Shown here piece after piece: positions 35,415 to 44,243 of a stretch of DNA of 64,000 nucleotides (within the stretch, counting starts at the first letter, position 1; each line of letters starts with the position of its first letter). The notes below the pieces were generated by a model. It was not told the DNA's origin. It ran no database searches and was given only the letters and a program-made list of their open reading frames with translations. The stretch lies in contig CAIYID010000087.1 in assembly GCA_903926205.1 (NCBI GenBank), positions 32,820-96,819 of the forward strand. The letters are read 5' to 3'. A program made the position numbers and the translations under genes. The stretch comes from an uncultured Bdellovibrionales bacterium. Its GTDB lineage: Bacteria; Bdellovibrionota; Bdellovibrionia; Bdellovibrionales; Bdellovibrionaceae.

Positions 35415-35926
35415 TTTTTTTTTTCATCAGAAGATGCTGTGATGTCGATCCATATATTATAAGCTTTATTAGAAATACAAAACGGCACATTGAGAGTCAC
35501 GCCGCTTCCATGGTGATGAGTTCTAAAGTCTCCAGTTATAACGGTCGGCATCGCCATTTCAAAAGCATATCCTCGCTGATTGAGCATGGATTTAGCACCA
35601 CCATAAATTTGGTTAGTAATTTCTCCAACCAAGTCGGCCACATCGTTATCAATGGATTCCTTTTTTTCACTAAACATTGTTCCATAAATTTCAGTGATGG
35701 ATTCTTTCGCGTAAGAAATAGAAAGTACCCATCTGGAATTATTGGAAACGATTCCCAAAAAACCGGTGACTTCACCATTTTTTTCAGATTTAGGTAAAAT
35801 AGAAGCTTTCCCTGAATTGATCTGAATATTTGCCGTGATTCGATGAGTGTTAATCACTGATTGAATAAAAGCATTGACGAATTCTTTATCCAAAAATGCT
35901 TGTGTAATTTTTTGTGCTGCTCCCAT
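35411..35926 (-). CDS. cheX: CheX-family CheY-P phosphatase
   Basis: 171 residues. The CheX fold is signalled by ADLVGEITNQIYGGAK (about 93-108), containing the E-x2-N phosphatase pair, and a preceding FLGIVSNNSRWVLSIS strand region. CheX dephosphorylates CheY-P. It is immediately downstream of a cheY gene (35928) with a one-base gap, so phosphatase and substrate are co-transcribed. No MCP or CheA gene is in this window. Confidence 0.85.
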   Translation of the reverse strand: MGAAQKITQAFLDKEFVNAFIQSVINTHRITANIQINSGKASILPKSEKNGEVTGFLGIVSNNSRWVLSISYAKESITEIYGTMFSEKKESIDNDVADLVGEITNQIYGGAKSMLNQRGYAFEMAMPTVITGDFRTHHHGSGVTLNVPFCISNKAYNIWIDITASSDEKKN

Positions 35927-35927
35927 A

Positions 35928-36338
35928 TTAAGCTGCCTTGCTATGACGAATGAATGCCTTTTTCATTTTTTCCGCCATTGTTAAAGGTGTGAATGGTTTA
36001 ACCACGTAATCTGAAACTCCGGCTTTGGCCGCTTCTATGACATTAGCTTGATCACCTTCGGCTGTGGCTAAAATTACAGGAAGGGTTTTTGTTGCTGGAT
36101 TTGCTCTAACAGCTCTTAGAAGTTCCAATCCAGACATTCCTGGCATATTCCAATCTGAAATCAAACATTGGAAAGGATCATTGGCGGCGACAGCAGCATT
36201 GATTTTTTCCAACGCTGGCTTGCCATCCTCAGCTTCTTCGATACGAGAATATCCCAAATCAACCAAAATTTTTTTCACAATTTTCCTCATGGTAGAGTAA
36301 TCATCAACCACCAAGAATTTTGTATTTGCTGGGAACAT
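35928..36338 (-). CDS. cheY: CheY-type response regulator
   Basis: 136 residues, a single receiver domain: LVVDDYSTMRKIVKKIL with the acidic pair, the phosphoacceptor Asp in LISDWNMPGMSGLELL (about 62), the Thr in ILATAEGDQ and the Lys in YVVKPFTP. Nearly canonical CheY, which interacts with the flagellar switch or another target. It sits just upstream of cheX. AGGAG ribosome-binding site. Confidence 0.92.
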   Translation of the reverse strand: MFPANTKFLVVDDYSTMRKIVKKILVDLGYSRIEEAEDGKPALEKINAAVAANDPFQCLISDWNMPGMSGLELLRAVRANPATKTLPVILATAEGDQANVIEAAKAGVSDYVVKPFTPLTMAEKMKKAFIRHSKAA

Positions 36339-36376
36339 ATTTTGCTCTCCTCTTTTATACTATTCAGTCGAAATTC

Positions 36377-36404
36377 TCATCGGATTCAAAAAATAAAAAC
36401 TTAA
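36377..36404 (-). promoter_or_regulatory. Candidate FliA (sigma-28) type promoter for cheY-cheX
   Basis: On the minus strand TTAAGTTT (36397-36404) and TCCGATGA (36377-36384), separated by 12 bp, resemble TAAAGTTT-N11-GCCGATAA. Matches are about 7 of 8 and 6 of 8. The motif precedes cheY by about 40 bp. A flagellar-regulated chemotaxis gene is the natural expectation, but the match is imperfect. Confidence 0.4.
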
Positions 36405-36465
36405 GGATTATAAAAACAAATAGACTTTGGTTGCGTAGGATAAATACCCTAATTTAATTATATAG

Positions 36466-37833
36466 TTAGGTAGCTTTTTCTCCGGAGTTAATCGCTCCGA
36501 ACGCTTTTTTGAAGTCACCGGTTTGATAAAGATTCTTATGTTCCTGAAGCCAGACCTGAAGATTGAGTTCACCATGTTTCAAAATGAGATCTGTGGCTAG
36601 ATGATGAGCTACAATAAAAATGGCGGACATGGGATTGATTCTTTGAGCATTGAGTTTTCCTGGAAAACCATGGCCATCAGGCAATTCATGGTGGTGAAGA
36701 ATGATCGTCTCCACGTCCACGGGACATGTTTTCCACTTTCGCGAAAGCTCGGCGGCCATGGTGCTATGATTATGAAATAATTTTGATTCAGCAGGACTGA
36801 GGTTGTTTAATTTTTCACTAGAATTGTCATGTGCATTTTCCAATTCAATTTTTTTCCAAAGAGAAAGTGGTAGAATAGAATCGTGAATGATTGAAGCAAA
36901 CGCCCATTTGATCGAAGTTTGATCAGACACCCAATTTAATTTCTTCCCGATGGAAGTAGAAATAATAGCCGTGAGAATGCAATGCTGTGAGTACAAGCTT
37001 CCTTCGGCCTTTTTTAGTTGAGAAGAAATGATTTTTAAAGAGTCGTCGCTATCACAAAGTTTTAAGACAAGATCAATATTTTGCGCTGTTATTTTTTCGA
37101 TTTCGGGAGTGAGTCCAATGTCATCTTGAATCGATTTGGTCATATCGAGGGAGTGGGAGACAATGGTCTGTAAGAGAGCTGAGCTTTCTTTGCCAAGATT
37201 TTGAGTCATAAATTTATCAAAGTTATTAGTAAATAAATAAAAATCAATTTTTTTGATATATAAAACTGAAACCTTTTGATTTAAATATTTATTTATTAAG
37301 TGATCATCAAAAGATGTACCGGCGTGGTGTGTTTTGACTAATTTATTTTCACCTAAACTGATGTAAAGGGGACAGTTGACGGTTTCTATAGTTGATAAAA
37401 GGCTTAAGTGGACCGGCAGGTAATCATTGATTTGATCAGTGGTGTCCTCGTGACTACCTTCGAGTTCATAAGGGTTGAGGGCATTTTTTATTATCTCAGT
37501 AAACTTTTCGATGTGAAGTGGTTTTTCGACGTGATAAATATTTTTATATTTTAACATTTCTGGATGGTCTTTGAAGTTTTCAGTGGAGAATAAAACGTAA
37601 GGAGAATCCGTGAATTTTCTCATTTCCGTAAGGACAAATTGGCCATTTCCAGGGCTCATGTTAAAGTCGCAAAAAGTCAGACTGATGTCCGGATGTTGTT
37701 TTAATATTTTGAGAGCTTCTTCTCCACTGCTAGCTTCTAAAAATTCAAAACGGCCTATAGTTTCAAAAAAAAATATGGAGATCTCTCTGACGGCTTCAAT
37801 ATCATCCACGATTAATATTTTATTTATCCCCAT
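36466..37833 (-). CDS. Receiver-HD-GYP response regulator
   Basis: 455 residues from the ATG at 37833 (MGINKILIVDD), preferred over a TTG four codons upstream. A receiver domain (about 1-125) has the DD pair, an Asp in LTFCDFNMSPGNG, and a Lys near VEKP. After a middle domain without clear identity (about 140-270), an HD-GYP domain retains FASIIHDSILPL, FHNHSTMAAEL and HHHELPDGHGFPG. The GYP is GFP here, but the metal ligands are present, so c-di-GMP phosphodiesterase activity is plausible. Confidence 0.82.
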   Translation of the reverse strand: MGINKILIVDDIEAVREISIFFFETIGRFEFLEASSGEEALKILKQHPDISLTFCDFNMSPGNGQFVLTEMRKFTDSPYVLFSTENFKDHPEMLKYKNIYHVEKPLHIEKFTEIIKNALNPYELEGSHEDTTDQINDYLPVHLSLLSTIETVNCPLYISLGENKLVKTHHAGTSFDDHLINKYLNQKVSVLYIKKIDFYLFTNNFDKFMTQNLGKESSALLQTIVSHSLDMTKSIQDDIGLTPEIEKITAQNIDLVLKLCDSDDSLKIISSQLKKAEGSLYSQHCILTAIISTSIGKKLNWVSDQTSIKWAFASIIHDSILPLSLWKKIELENAHDNSSEKLNNLSPAESKLFHNHSTMAAELSRKWKTCPVDVETIILHHHELPDGHGFPGKLNAQRINPMSAIFIVAHHLATDLILKHGELNLQVWLQEHKNLYQTGDFKKAFGAINSGEKAT

Positions 37834-37996
37834 CGCCGAATCCAATGATAAAAATTAATTTAAGTTCTATAATTATTTAATATTACGGTATATTTTATTT
37901 TTTTCTAAAGAAACAAATTGGGATAAAAAAACATAAGTATATTCAATTAAGTTCCTGTGTAGAAAATCTCATTTTGATTCAGCTTTCTTTATCAAA

Positions 37997-38686
37997 TTGA
38001 ACAAACGACCGATAAGCTCTTTACAAATGTCCAGTTTTAAAAAATCTTTCAGTCTTGATTTATTTCCTGAACTAAAAAAATCAGATACTACGATAGTAAA
38101 ATCGGACAACCTTATTTTGGCGGTGGCCTCTTCCACTGGAGGAGTGGAGGCTCTTAAAATAGTGTTGACCAAGCTACCGTCGAATATCCCTGGTGTGCTT
38201 GTGGTGCAGCATATACCTGCGGGTTTTTCTAAAGTGTTTGCTAAGCATTTGAATGAGCTTTGTCCTTTTGAAGTGAAAGAGGCCGAATCTGGCGATATCG
38301 TGAGATCCGGGAGAGTATTAATTGCTCCTGGAGATTATCATATGGAACTCATGTTTAGTGGAGTGGGTTATTGTGTGAGGCTTCAACAAGGGCCGGCTAT
38401 ACAAGGAGTGCGTCCTGCGGCTGATATTTTGATGAAATCGGTAGCAAAATTTGCAGGCGCTAATTCTATGGGATTGATCTTAACAGGAATTGGAAAGGAT
38501 GGAGCGCAAGGTCTTCTTGAAATGAAAAAGGCAGGTAGTTATAATATTGGGCAAGATGAAAAAAGCTGTGTGGTTTATGGAATGCCAAAAGAAGCGGCCG
38601 ATATTGGAGCTCTTCATCAGGTTCTCCCTTTGGATGAAATTCCCCTCGCGTTAGCGAATCAGTTTGAACTTCGTTGTGTTGGGTAG
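37997..38686 (+). CDS. cheB: CheB methylesterase domain without receiver
   Basis: 229 residues from a TTG, or 219 from the ATG at 38027. Only the CheB catalytic domain is present: Ser in VASSTGGVEALK, His in VVQHIPAGFS and Asp in LTGIGKDGAQGLLEMK. The normal N-terminal receiver is absent; a stop lies in frame 60 bp upstream of the TTG. It removes methyl groups from chemoreceptor glutamates. Unlike typical CheB it is probably constitutively on or controlled by a partner. It is divergent from the HD-GYP gene. Confidence 0.85.
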   Translation: MNKRPISSLQMSSFKKSFSLDLFPELKKSDTTIVKSDNLILAVASSTGGVEALKIVLTKLPSNIPGVLVVQHIPAGFSKVFAKHLNELCPFEVKEAESGDIVRSGRVLIAPGDYHMELMFSGVGYCVRLQQGPAIQGVRPAADILMKSVAKFAGANSMGLILTGIGKDGAQGLLEMKKAGSYNIGQDEKSCVVYGMPKEAADIGALHQVLPLDEIPLALANQFELRCVG

Positions 38687-38696
38687 ATGGGGCCAA

Positions 38697-39311
38697 CTAG
38701 TGCATGTCTTCTTTTTTTTGTTTCTTTTTTCCAGAAAATAAACTGGGTTTACTAAGGTCAACGTCTTCGTCATCCTCATCTTCGCCCTCAAAGTACTCCT
38801 CATTTTCTGCTTGAGGGAGAATTTCCGCGCTGTGTGCCAGTGCATCTTCGACGTCAGAGTCTTCATTCACCAATTGAGATTTACTTAAACCCAAAAGACG
38901 ATCGGCCTCGCTTTCAAGCTCTGTATTGACTGTGGTGTATTGGACCCAGATTGGAATTTGATCAAAGTCATATTCTTTCCATTGGCGTGGAAAGTCCACC
39001 TCTCCCTCGCTCTGAATATATTCATTCATCAAGGAGGCCGCCGCATCAATCAGGTGATGAATTCGCTCAATGGTGTCTTGTTTTCCAGGAAGATGATTCA
39101 CTGAGGTTTCAAAATTATTTTGATGTAAACGACCCTTTTCAAGGTATCCGACGCGGAGCAGTATTTCCTCTGGATAAATGCGCCCGTCGATAATCAATTT
39201 GGCATTTTTAAAAAGGTCAGGAAAGGCCTCGCTGAAGGCTTGTTCGATTTGATTGACAAAATCTTTTGGAAACGGAGTCCATTTTTTTGAAGATAATACT
39301 CTTGGTTTCAT
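38697..39311 (-). CDS. Hypothetical protein with acidic C-terminus
   Basis: 204 residues. An N-terminal domain of mixed strands and helices (about 1-135; VNQIEQAFSEAFPDLFKNAK, then YPEEILLRVGYLEKGRLHQN) precedes a low-complexity acidic segment (about 165-190) and a Lys-rich tail. No family recognised. GGGAG precedes the start by about 10 bp. It lies between the CheB gene (convergent, 10-bp gap) and miaB. Confidence 0.6.
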   Translation of the reverse strand: MKPRVLSSKKWTPFPKDFVNQIEQAFSEAFPDLFKNAKLIIDGRIYPEEILLRVGYLEKGRLHQNNFETSVNHLPGKQDTIERIHHLIDAAASLMNEYIQSEGEVDFPRQWKEYDFDQIPIWVQYTTVNTELESEADRLLGLSKSQLVNEDSDVEDALAHSAEILPQAENEEYFEGEDEDDEDVDLSKPSLFSGKKKQKKEDMH

Positions 39312-39465
39312 GCTCTTGACTCCCGCTGGCTCCGTCTATACAAACGAGGCACTTTGCTAGTGAATTTACTTCAGGAATTTCTTTAGAGAAATAAGCTAAA
39401 GATGAAATTGATATAACTAAATTTGATAGAACTTACAAGAGGCTAGACACAACAAGGAAAAATCG

Positions 39466-40869
39466 GTGCAGGACACAAACAAGCGCGTGTATATTTCGAC
39501 TTATGGCTGCCAGATGAACGTGAATGACACGGAAAGAATGTTTAGTTTGCTTGAAATGGCGAACTATTCCCCTGTGGCGACGCCAGAGCAAGCAGACTTA
39601 ATCATCATCAATGCCTGCAGTATTCGTGAAAAGCCCGTCCACAAAGTTTATTCAGAGGTGGGGACTTTTCGACTCTTGAAAGAGCGAAATCCTCAACTTC
39701 GAATTGGCGTTGGTGGCTGTGTGGGGCAGCAGGAAAAAGAGAACCTTCTTAAATGGAGCCCGCTGATTGATTTTGTTTTTGGTACTGACAGTATTGATCT
39801 TTTGCCCTCGTTGGTTGAAAAAGCCTATGAAGATAATGCAGGAAAAATTGTAGAGGCAAAATTTCAACATCGCTCACCTTATCATATTGAAACCATGGTG
39901 CGAAAACCTGGAGTGGCCACTTTTGTGAATATCACAAAAGGCTGCGATAATTTTTGCACTTTTTGTGTGGTGCCCTACACTCGAGGTCGTGAGAAAAGCC
40001 GTCCTCTCTCTCACGTGATGGAAGATGTAAAAAGATTGATTCAACGAGGGATTAAAGAAATCACTTTGCTTGGGCAAAATGTGAATTCTTACGAATCAGA
40101 GTGTGGAGCTGATTTTTCTGATTTACTCGAACGCCTCGCACTTGAAACTCCGTTAGAACGGATTCGTTTTACGACCTCGCATCCAAAAGATTTTAATCAG
40201 AAGTTAGCCAATGTGATGTTTAGAAATCAGCCAAAGGTTTGTGAATACATTCATTTGCCTTTCCAGAGTGGAAGTACCCGGATTCTGGAACGCATGAATC
40301 GGGGATATACTCGGGAAGAATATATTGAAAAAATTGCGATGATCCGTGCGACGATTCCTAATGTGGTTTTATCGACGGATATCATTGTGGGTTTTCCAGG
40401 AGAGACCGAAGAAGAATTTTTAGAAACAATCTCGATGGTGCAGACGATTGGTTTTGAAACGATTTTTGCTTTTAAGTATTCACCACGTCCTTTCACGAAA
40501 GCGGCGAAATTCACAGACCAAATCGACGAGGTGGTGAAAGATGAACGCCTGGCCCGATTGTTCAAAGCTTATGATGTGGTGGCTCAGGAAATGGTCAAAA
40601 GGTATGATGGTCAGATTTTAGATATTTTAGTTGAGGATTATGATGAAAAGCGAGGGAATCTGCACGGAAGATCTTCGCAGAATAAAAACGTGTACTTTAT
40701 TGGAGATAAATCTTTGGTTGGGCAAACGGTGCAAGTGAAAATCACGAAAGCTTTTCCTGCGACCTTCAGAGGCGAATTGGTCACTCATGATTTTGTTACG
40801 GCTGGTGCTGTTACGACTGGCTTGATGGCTCAGGAAATGGAAATTTCGGGCCTGGAGAATTCTTTATGA
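39466..40869 (+). CDS. miaB: tRNA-2-methylthio-N6-isopentenyladenosine synthase
   Basis: 467 residues from a GTG after CAAGGAAAAA. The N-terminal MTTase domain has three conserved Cys (YGCQMN, NACSIREKP, VGGCVGQQE). The radical SAM domain has the CxxxCxxC in GCDNFCTFCVVPYTRG, and a C-terminal TRAM domain follows (about 385-440). It adds the methylthio group at A37 of tRNAs decoding UNN codons. The stop overlaps the next ORF by 4 bp. Confidence 0.96.
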   Translation: MQDTNKRVYISTYGCQMNVNDTERMFSLLEMANYSPVATPEQADLIIINACSIREKPVHKVYSEVGTFRLLKERNPQLRIGVGGCVGQQEKENLLKWSPLIDFVFGTDSIDLLPSLVEKAYEDNAGKIVEAKFQHRSPYHIETMVRKPGVATFVNITKGCDNFCTFCVVPYTRGREKSRPLSHVMEDVKRLIQRGIKEITLLGQNVNSYESECGADFSDLLERLALETPLERIRFTTSHPKDFNQKLANVMFRNQPKVCEYIHLPFQSGSTRILERMNRGYTREEYIEKIAMIRATIPNVVLSTDIIVGFPGETEEEFLETISMVQTIGFETIFAFKYSPRPFTKAAKFTDQIDEVVKDERLARLFKAYDVVAQEMVKRYDGQILDILVEDYDEKRGNLHGRSSQNKNVYFIGDKSLVGQTVQVKITKAFPATFRGELVTHDFVTAGAVTTGLMAQEMEISGLENSL

Positions 40870-41471
40870 AAAAAATTCAGTTTTCAGGATTACAAGTGAA
40901 TTCATTTCCACAAAACAATGGAATGGGAATCAGTGGTGCCACTCCTGAGTTTTTCTTTTTGGGTGAAAACTCAGAAGAATTTAATTTGGATGATAACGAT
41001 TTGATCAAGCTTATTCCTTATGGAATTCAAATTGCACCGGATGGTCATCGTCCTATGTTGCTTTTAAAAGATGAAAAAGGCGAGCTCACTTTACCAGTGG
41101 CCTTGAATCCTTTAGAGGCTGGGGTGACGCTCACTCAGTCAAACAAGTCGATTGCTCCAGTGACTCCTCATAAAGTGACCCAAATTCTGATGGAGGGTTT
41201 GAATCTAAATTTCGAGTCTTGCATTTTTGTCGAGCTCAAAGGAGCTCATCAATATGTGCGACTTAATATTAATGGCCATCCTGATTTGAAATTTATCAAA
41301 GTTCGTGCGGATGAGGCGATGAGTTTTTGTCTTCATTTTAATGTGCCGATGTATGCCTCACGGAATTACATTGCTCGTTCACGAGTTTTGACGACTGACA
41401 ATAGAAATAAAATGCAACAGATCATGGAAAATCCCGACTTGTTGGTAAAAAATCACAAGTATGTCATGTAG
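40866..41471 (+). CDS. Bifunctional nuclease (BFN/DUF151) family protein
   Basis: 201 residues. After a 45-residue N-terminal extension it carries the BFN-like core: RPMLLLKDEKGELTLPVALNPLEAGVTL (about 60-90; split here by eye), then TPHKVTQILMEGLNLNF and the SRNYIARSRV end. The family has reported DNase/RNase activity in plants and is widespread in bacteria with unclear role. Starts by a 4-bp ATGA overlap with miaB and is probably co-expressed with it. Confidence 0.75.
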   Translation: MKKIQFSGLQVNSFPQNNGMGISGATPEFFFLGENSEEFNLDDNDLIKLIPYGIQIAPDGHRPMLLLKDEKGELTLPVALNPLEAGVTLTQSNKSIAPVTPHKVTQILMEGLNLNFESCIFVELKGAHQYVRLNINGHPDLKFIKVRADEAMSFCLHFNVPMYASRNYIARSRVLTTDNRNKMQQIMENPDLLVKNHKYVM

Positions 41472-41480
41472 GGTCTTAAG

Positions 41481-42134
41481 ATGAGTCCTTCGCAAAAATA
41501 TGATTCTTTAATTTTTGATCTCGATGGAACTCTCTGGGAAGCTAGTCATGTGGTCGCACAAGGTTGGACCTCTGCCTTGAGACAAATTGGTGATCCGCGA
41601 TTAATCTCTGATAATGATATTCGGTCTGTGACGGGTAAGCCACAAAAGGAATGTGTAAAGGTTCTATTTCCAGATCTAGTCGGGGAGGCTTTTACTCAAC
41701 GCTATGAAATTCTTGATCAATATGAACGTCAACAATTTCAAAAGGGTGGCGGTAAGGTTTATCCTGGAGTGGAAGAAGGTTTAGGTCTTTTGTCAAAGAA
41801 GTTTCGTATTTACTTAGTCAGCAACTGCCAGGATTGGTATTTGGAAAGTTTTTTTCGTTACTCAGGACTAAAAAATTATTTTCTTGATAGTCTTTGTTTT
41901 GGGCATAATCAAAATCAAAAATGGGAGAATATCCGTTTGGTTCAAGAGAAAAATGGTCTAAAAAATTCACTTTATATCGGTGATACTCTGAGTGATCAGA
42001 AAGCTTGCGAAAAAGCCGAAGTGGATTTCTTTTTTGCGGCCTATGGTTTTGCAAAGTACGGTGCAGGGAAGATTGATAATTTTGTGGCGGAAGCTAATAA
42101 TTTTTCAGAAATGACTCAATGGTTGATGAGGTGA
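41481..42134 (+). CDS. HAD-superfamily hydrolase
   Basis: 217 residues. Motif I DLDGTLWEASHV (about 13-23) with the catalytic Asp pair, motif II in YLVSNC, a Lys region and motif IV YIGDTLSDQKAC (about 167-178). The cap is a four-helix insertion. Phosphoglycolate phosphatase-like members share this layout, but the substrate is not determinable from sequence. It follows BFN with a 10-bp gap. Confidence 0.85.
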   Translation: MSPSQKYDSLIFDLDGTLWEASHVVAQGWTSALRQIGDPRLISDNDIRSVTGKPQKECVKVLFPDLVGEAFTQRYEILDQYERQQFQKGGGKVYPGVEEGLGLLSKKFRIYLVSNCQDWYLESFFRYSGLKNYFLDSLCFGHNQNQKWENIRLVQEKNGLKNSLYIGDTLSDQKACEKAEVDFFFAAYGFAKYGAGKIDNFVAEANNFSEMTQWLMR

Positions 42135-42137
42135 GAA

Positions 42138-42647
42138 ATGAAAATCATACGAGAAGCTCGAGGTTTTAAACCAAAAATTGCAGATTCGGTCTTTGTTGCA
42201 GAAAATGCGGCAATCATTGGAGATGTGGTGATTTCTGAAAAAGCTTCGATTTGGTACAATGTCACCATTCGCGGTGATGTCATGCCCATTCGAATTGGTA
42301 AAGAAACTAATATTCAAGATAATAGCGTGATCCATGGCACCTATAAAGAGCATGGTTGCACGATTGGTCATCGAGTGACGGTGGGACATGGTGTGATTTT
42401 GCATGGTTGTGAAATTCAAGATGCTTGTTTGATTGGCATGGGTTCCATCATCATGGATGGAGCGGTCATTGGAGAGCAAAGCGTTGTTGGTGCCGGAAGT
42501 TTGGTTACAGAGGGAAAAAAATTTCCTCCCAGATCCTTGATTTTAGGTCGCCCAGCCACTGTCAAAAGAACTCTCACAGAGAAAGAATTAGCGGGCCTTC
42601 AAGACAGTGCGGATCATTATTTGATGTATGTTGACTGGTTCAAATGA
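42138..42647 (+). CDS. Gamma-carbonic anhydrase / YrdA-PaaY family protein
   Basis: 169 residues forming a left-handed beta-helix of hexapeptide repeats (AAIIGDVVISEKASIWYN, then VTIRGDVMPIRIGKETNIQD). Three His ligands fit the metal site: IHGTY (about 71), and GHGVILHGC with two His (about 88 and 93). Homologues include carbonic anhydrase Cam and the YrdA proteins, many of which show little activity. A GGTGAG ribosome-binding site precedes the ATG. It shares the miaB run. Confidence 0.88.
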   Translation: MKIIREARGFKPKIADSVFVAENAAIIGDVVISEKASIWYNVTIRGDVMPIRIGKETNIQDNSVIHGTYKEHGCTIGHRVTVGHGVILHGCEIQDACLIGMGSIIMDGAVIGEQSVVGAGSLVTEGKKFPPRSLILGRPATVKRTLTEKELAGLQDSADHYLMYVDWFK

Positions 42648-42759
42648 TGCTATTTGTTATACTTAGTTTTGAGAATTAAAAAGACAAGTTTTCCCTCTAC
42701 AAAACAAACTGAAAAAGTTAAGCTTCCTGCATTCTAGATCATGACGAAAAGGGGTGCTT

Positions 42760-44238
42760 ATGAAGATTCAGCAAGACCTATCTTTGGATGTGAGCACGGC
42801 TCTCACTTTTGATGATGTGTTATTAGTTCCGCAGTATTCAGAGGTCACGCCTTCTGACGTTTCTACCTCGTCTTTTTTTGCTCGCGGTAAAAGCTTATTT
42901 GTGCCTGTGATTTCCTCCGCCATGGATACTGTGACAGAAAGCCGTACTGCGAGAGTCATGGCCCAATTGGGCGGTTTGGGCGTAATACATAAAAACATGA
43001 GTGCTGTACTTCAGGCGAAGGAAGTTGAAAAGGTTAAAAAGTACGAAAGTGGAATGATCACTGACCCAGTCACTCTTCCGCCAGACGCTCCGGTGACAGA
43101 AGCTTTGGAGCTGATGAAAGCTTATATGATCAGCGGAGTTCCGGTGATTGTGAAGGGAAAATTGGTTGGAATTTTAACTAACCGAGATTTACGTTTTGAA
43201 AAAAATCTTCATCAACCCATTAAAAATCTAATGACCAGCAAAGATCTTGTGACGACCGAAGTGGGAACTAGTCTGGAGCAAGCAAAGAAAATTTTACAAG
43301 AGCATCGAATCGAAAAATTGCCCGTTGTGGACAAAGAAGGTTATCTTAAAGGTTTGATCACGATTAAAGATATCGAAAAAGCGCAGCAGTATCCACAGGC
43401 AACGAAGGATTCTCGTGGAAGGTTATTTGTCGGTGCCGCCATTGGTGTGGGTGGCGAATCTTTCAGCCGTTGTGAGATTTTGGTGGAAGCCGGAGTTGAC
43501 GTCGTAGTGATTGATACCGCTCACGGACACTCTAAAAATGTTATGGAAATGGTTAAGCGTGTGCGGGCTCAGTTTTCAGATTTGATTATCGTGGCGGGAA
43601 ATGTAGTAACGGAAGAGGGAACCTTGGCTTTAATTGAAGCCGGTGCTGATGTTATAAAAGTCGGAGTCGGTCCTGGTAGTATTTGTACCACTCGAGTGGT
43701 CGCCGGCGTTGGCGTTCCTCAGGTTTCTGCGGTGATGGCTTGCGCGAAAGCGGCGAAGAGCAAGGGAAAAACAATTATTGCTGATGGTGGAATTAAATAT
43801 TCAGGCGATATCACCAAGATTTTAGCTTCAGGAGCAAACTCTGTGATGATTGGAAATTTATTAGCGGGTGCGGACGAGAGTCCTGGTGAATCGATTTTAT
43901 ATCAAGGTCGTTCCTACAAACTTTACCGCGGAATGGGTTCCTTGGGTGCTATGTCCTTGGGTTCAAAAGATCGTTATGGGCAAATGGATATTTCTGATGA
44001 AGAGAAATTTGTTCCTGAAGGAATTGAGGGTCGAGTGCCTTACAAAGGACCGATCAATGGAATTATCTACCAACTCATTGGTGGATTGCGATCTGGAATG
44101 GGTTATGTGGGCGCCAATAGCATTGCAGAATTGCAACAGAAGGCTCGCTTCGTACGAATTTCCCAAATGGGATTGCGCGAATCACATGTTCACGATGTTG
44201 CGATCACCAAAGAAGCACCTAATTATCGATTGGAATAG
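42760..44238 (+). CDS. guaB: IMP dehydrogenase
   Basis: 492 residues from the ATG at 42760, with AAGGGG seven bases upstream; the GTG two codons earlier lacks a ribosome-binding site. The TIM barrel shows [20 protein letters not shown] at the start, two CBS domains (about 95-210), and the catalytic Cys loop [18 protein letters not shown] (about 300-317). IMP to XMP is the first step of guanine nucleotide synthesis. It is followed by guaA five bases later. Confidence 0.97.
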   Translation: MKIQQDLSLDVSTALTFDDVLLVPQYSEVTPSDVSTSSFFARGKSLFVPVISSAMDTVTESRTARVMAQLGGLGVIHKNMSAVLQAKEVEKVKKYESGMITDPVTLPPDAPVTEALELMKAYMISGVPVIVKGKLVGILTNRDLRFEKNLHQPIKNLMTSKDLVTTEVGTSLEQAKKILQEHRIEKLPVVDKEGYLKGLITIKDIEKAQQYPQATKDSRGRLFVGAAIGVGGESFSRCEILVEAGVDVVVIDTAHGHSKNVMEMVKRVRAQFSDLIIVAGNVVTEEGTLALIEAGADVIKVGVGPGSICTTRVVAGVGVPQVSAVMACAKAAKSKGKTIIADGGIKYSGDITKILASGANSVMIGNLLAGADESPGESILYQGRSYKLYRGMGSLGAMSLGSKDRYGQMDISDEEKFVPEGIEGRVPYKGPINGIIYQLIGGLRSGMGYVGANSIAELQQKARFVRISQMGLRESHVHDVAITKEAPNYRLE

Positions 44239-44243
44239 TTTTC

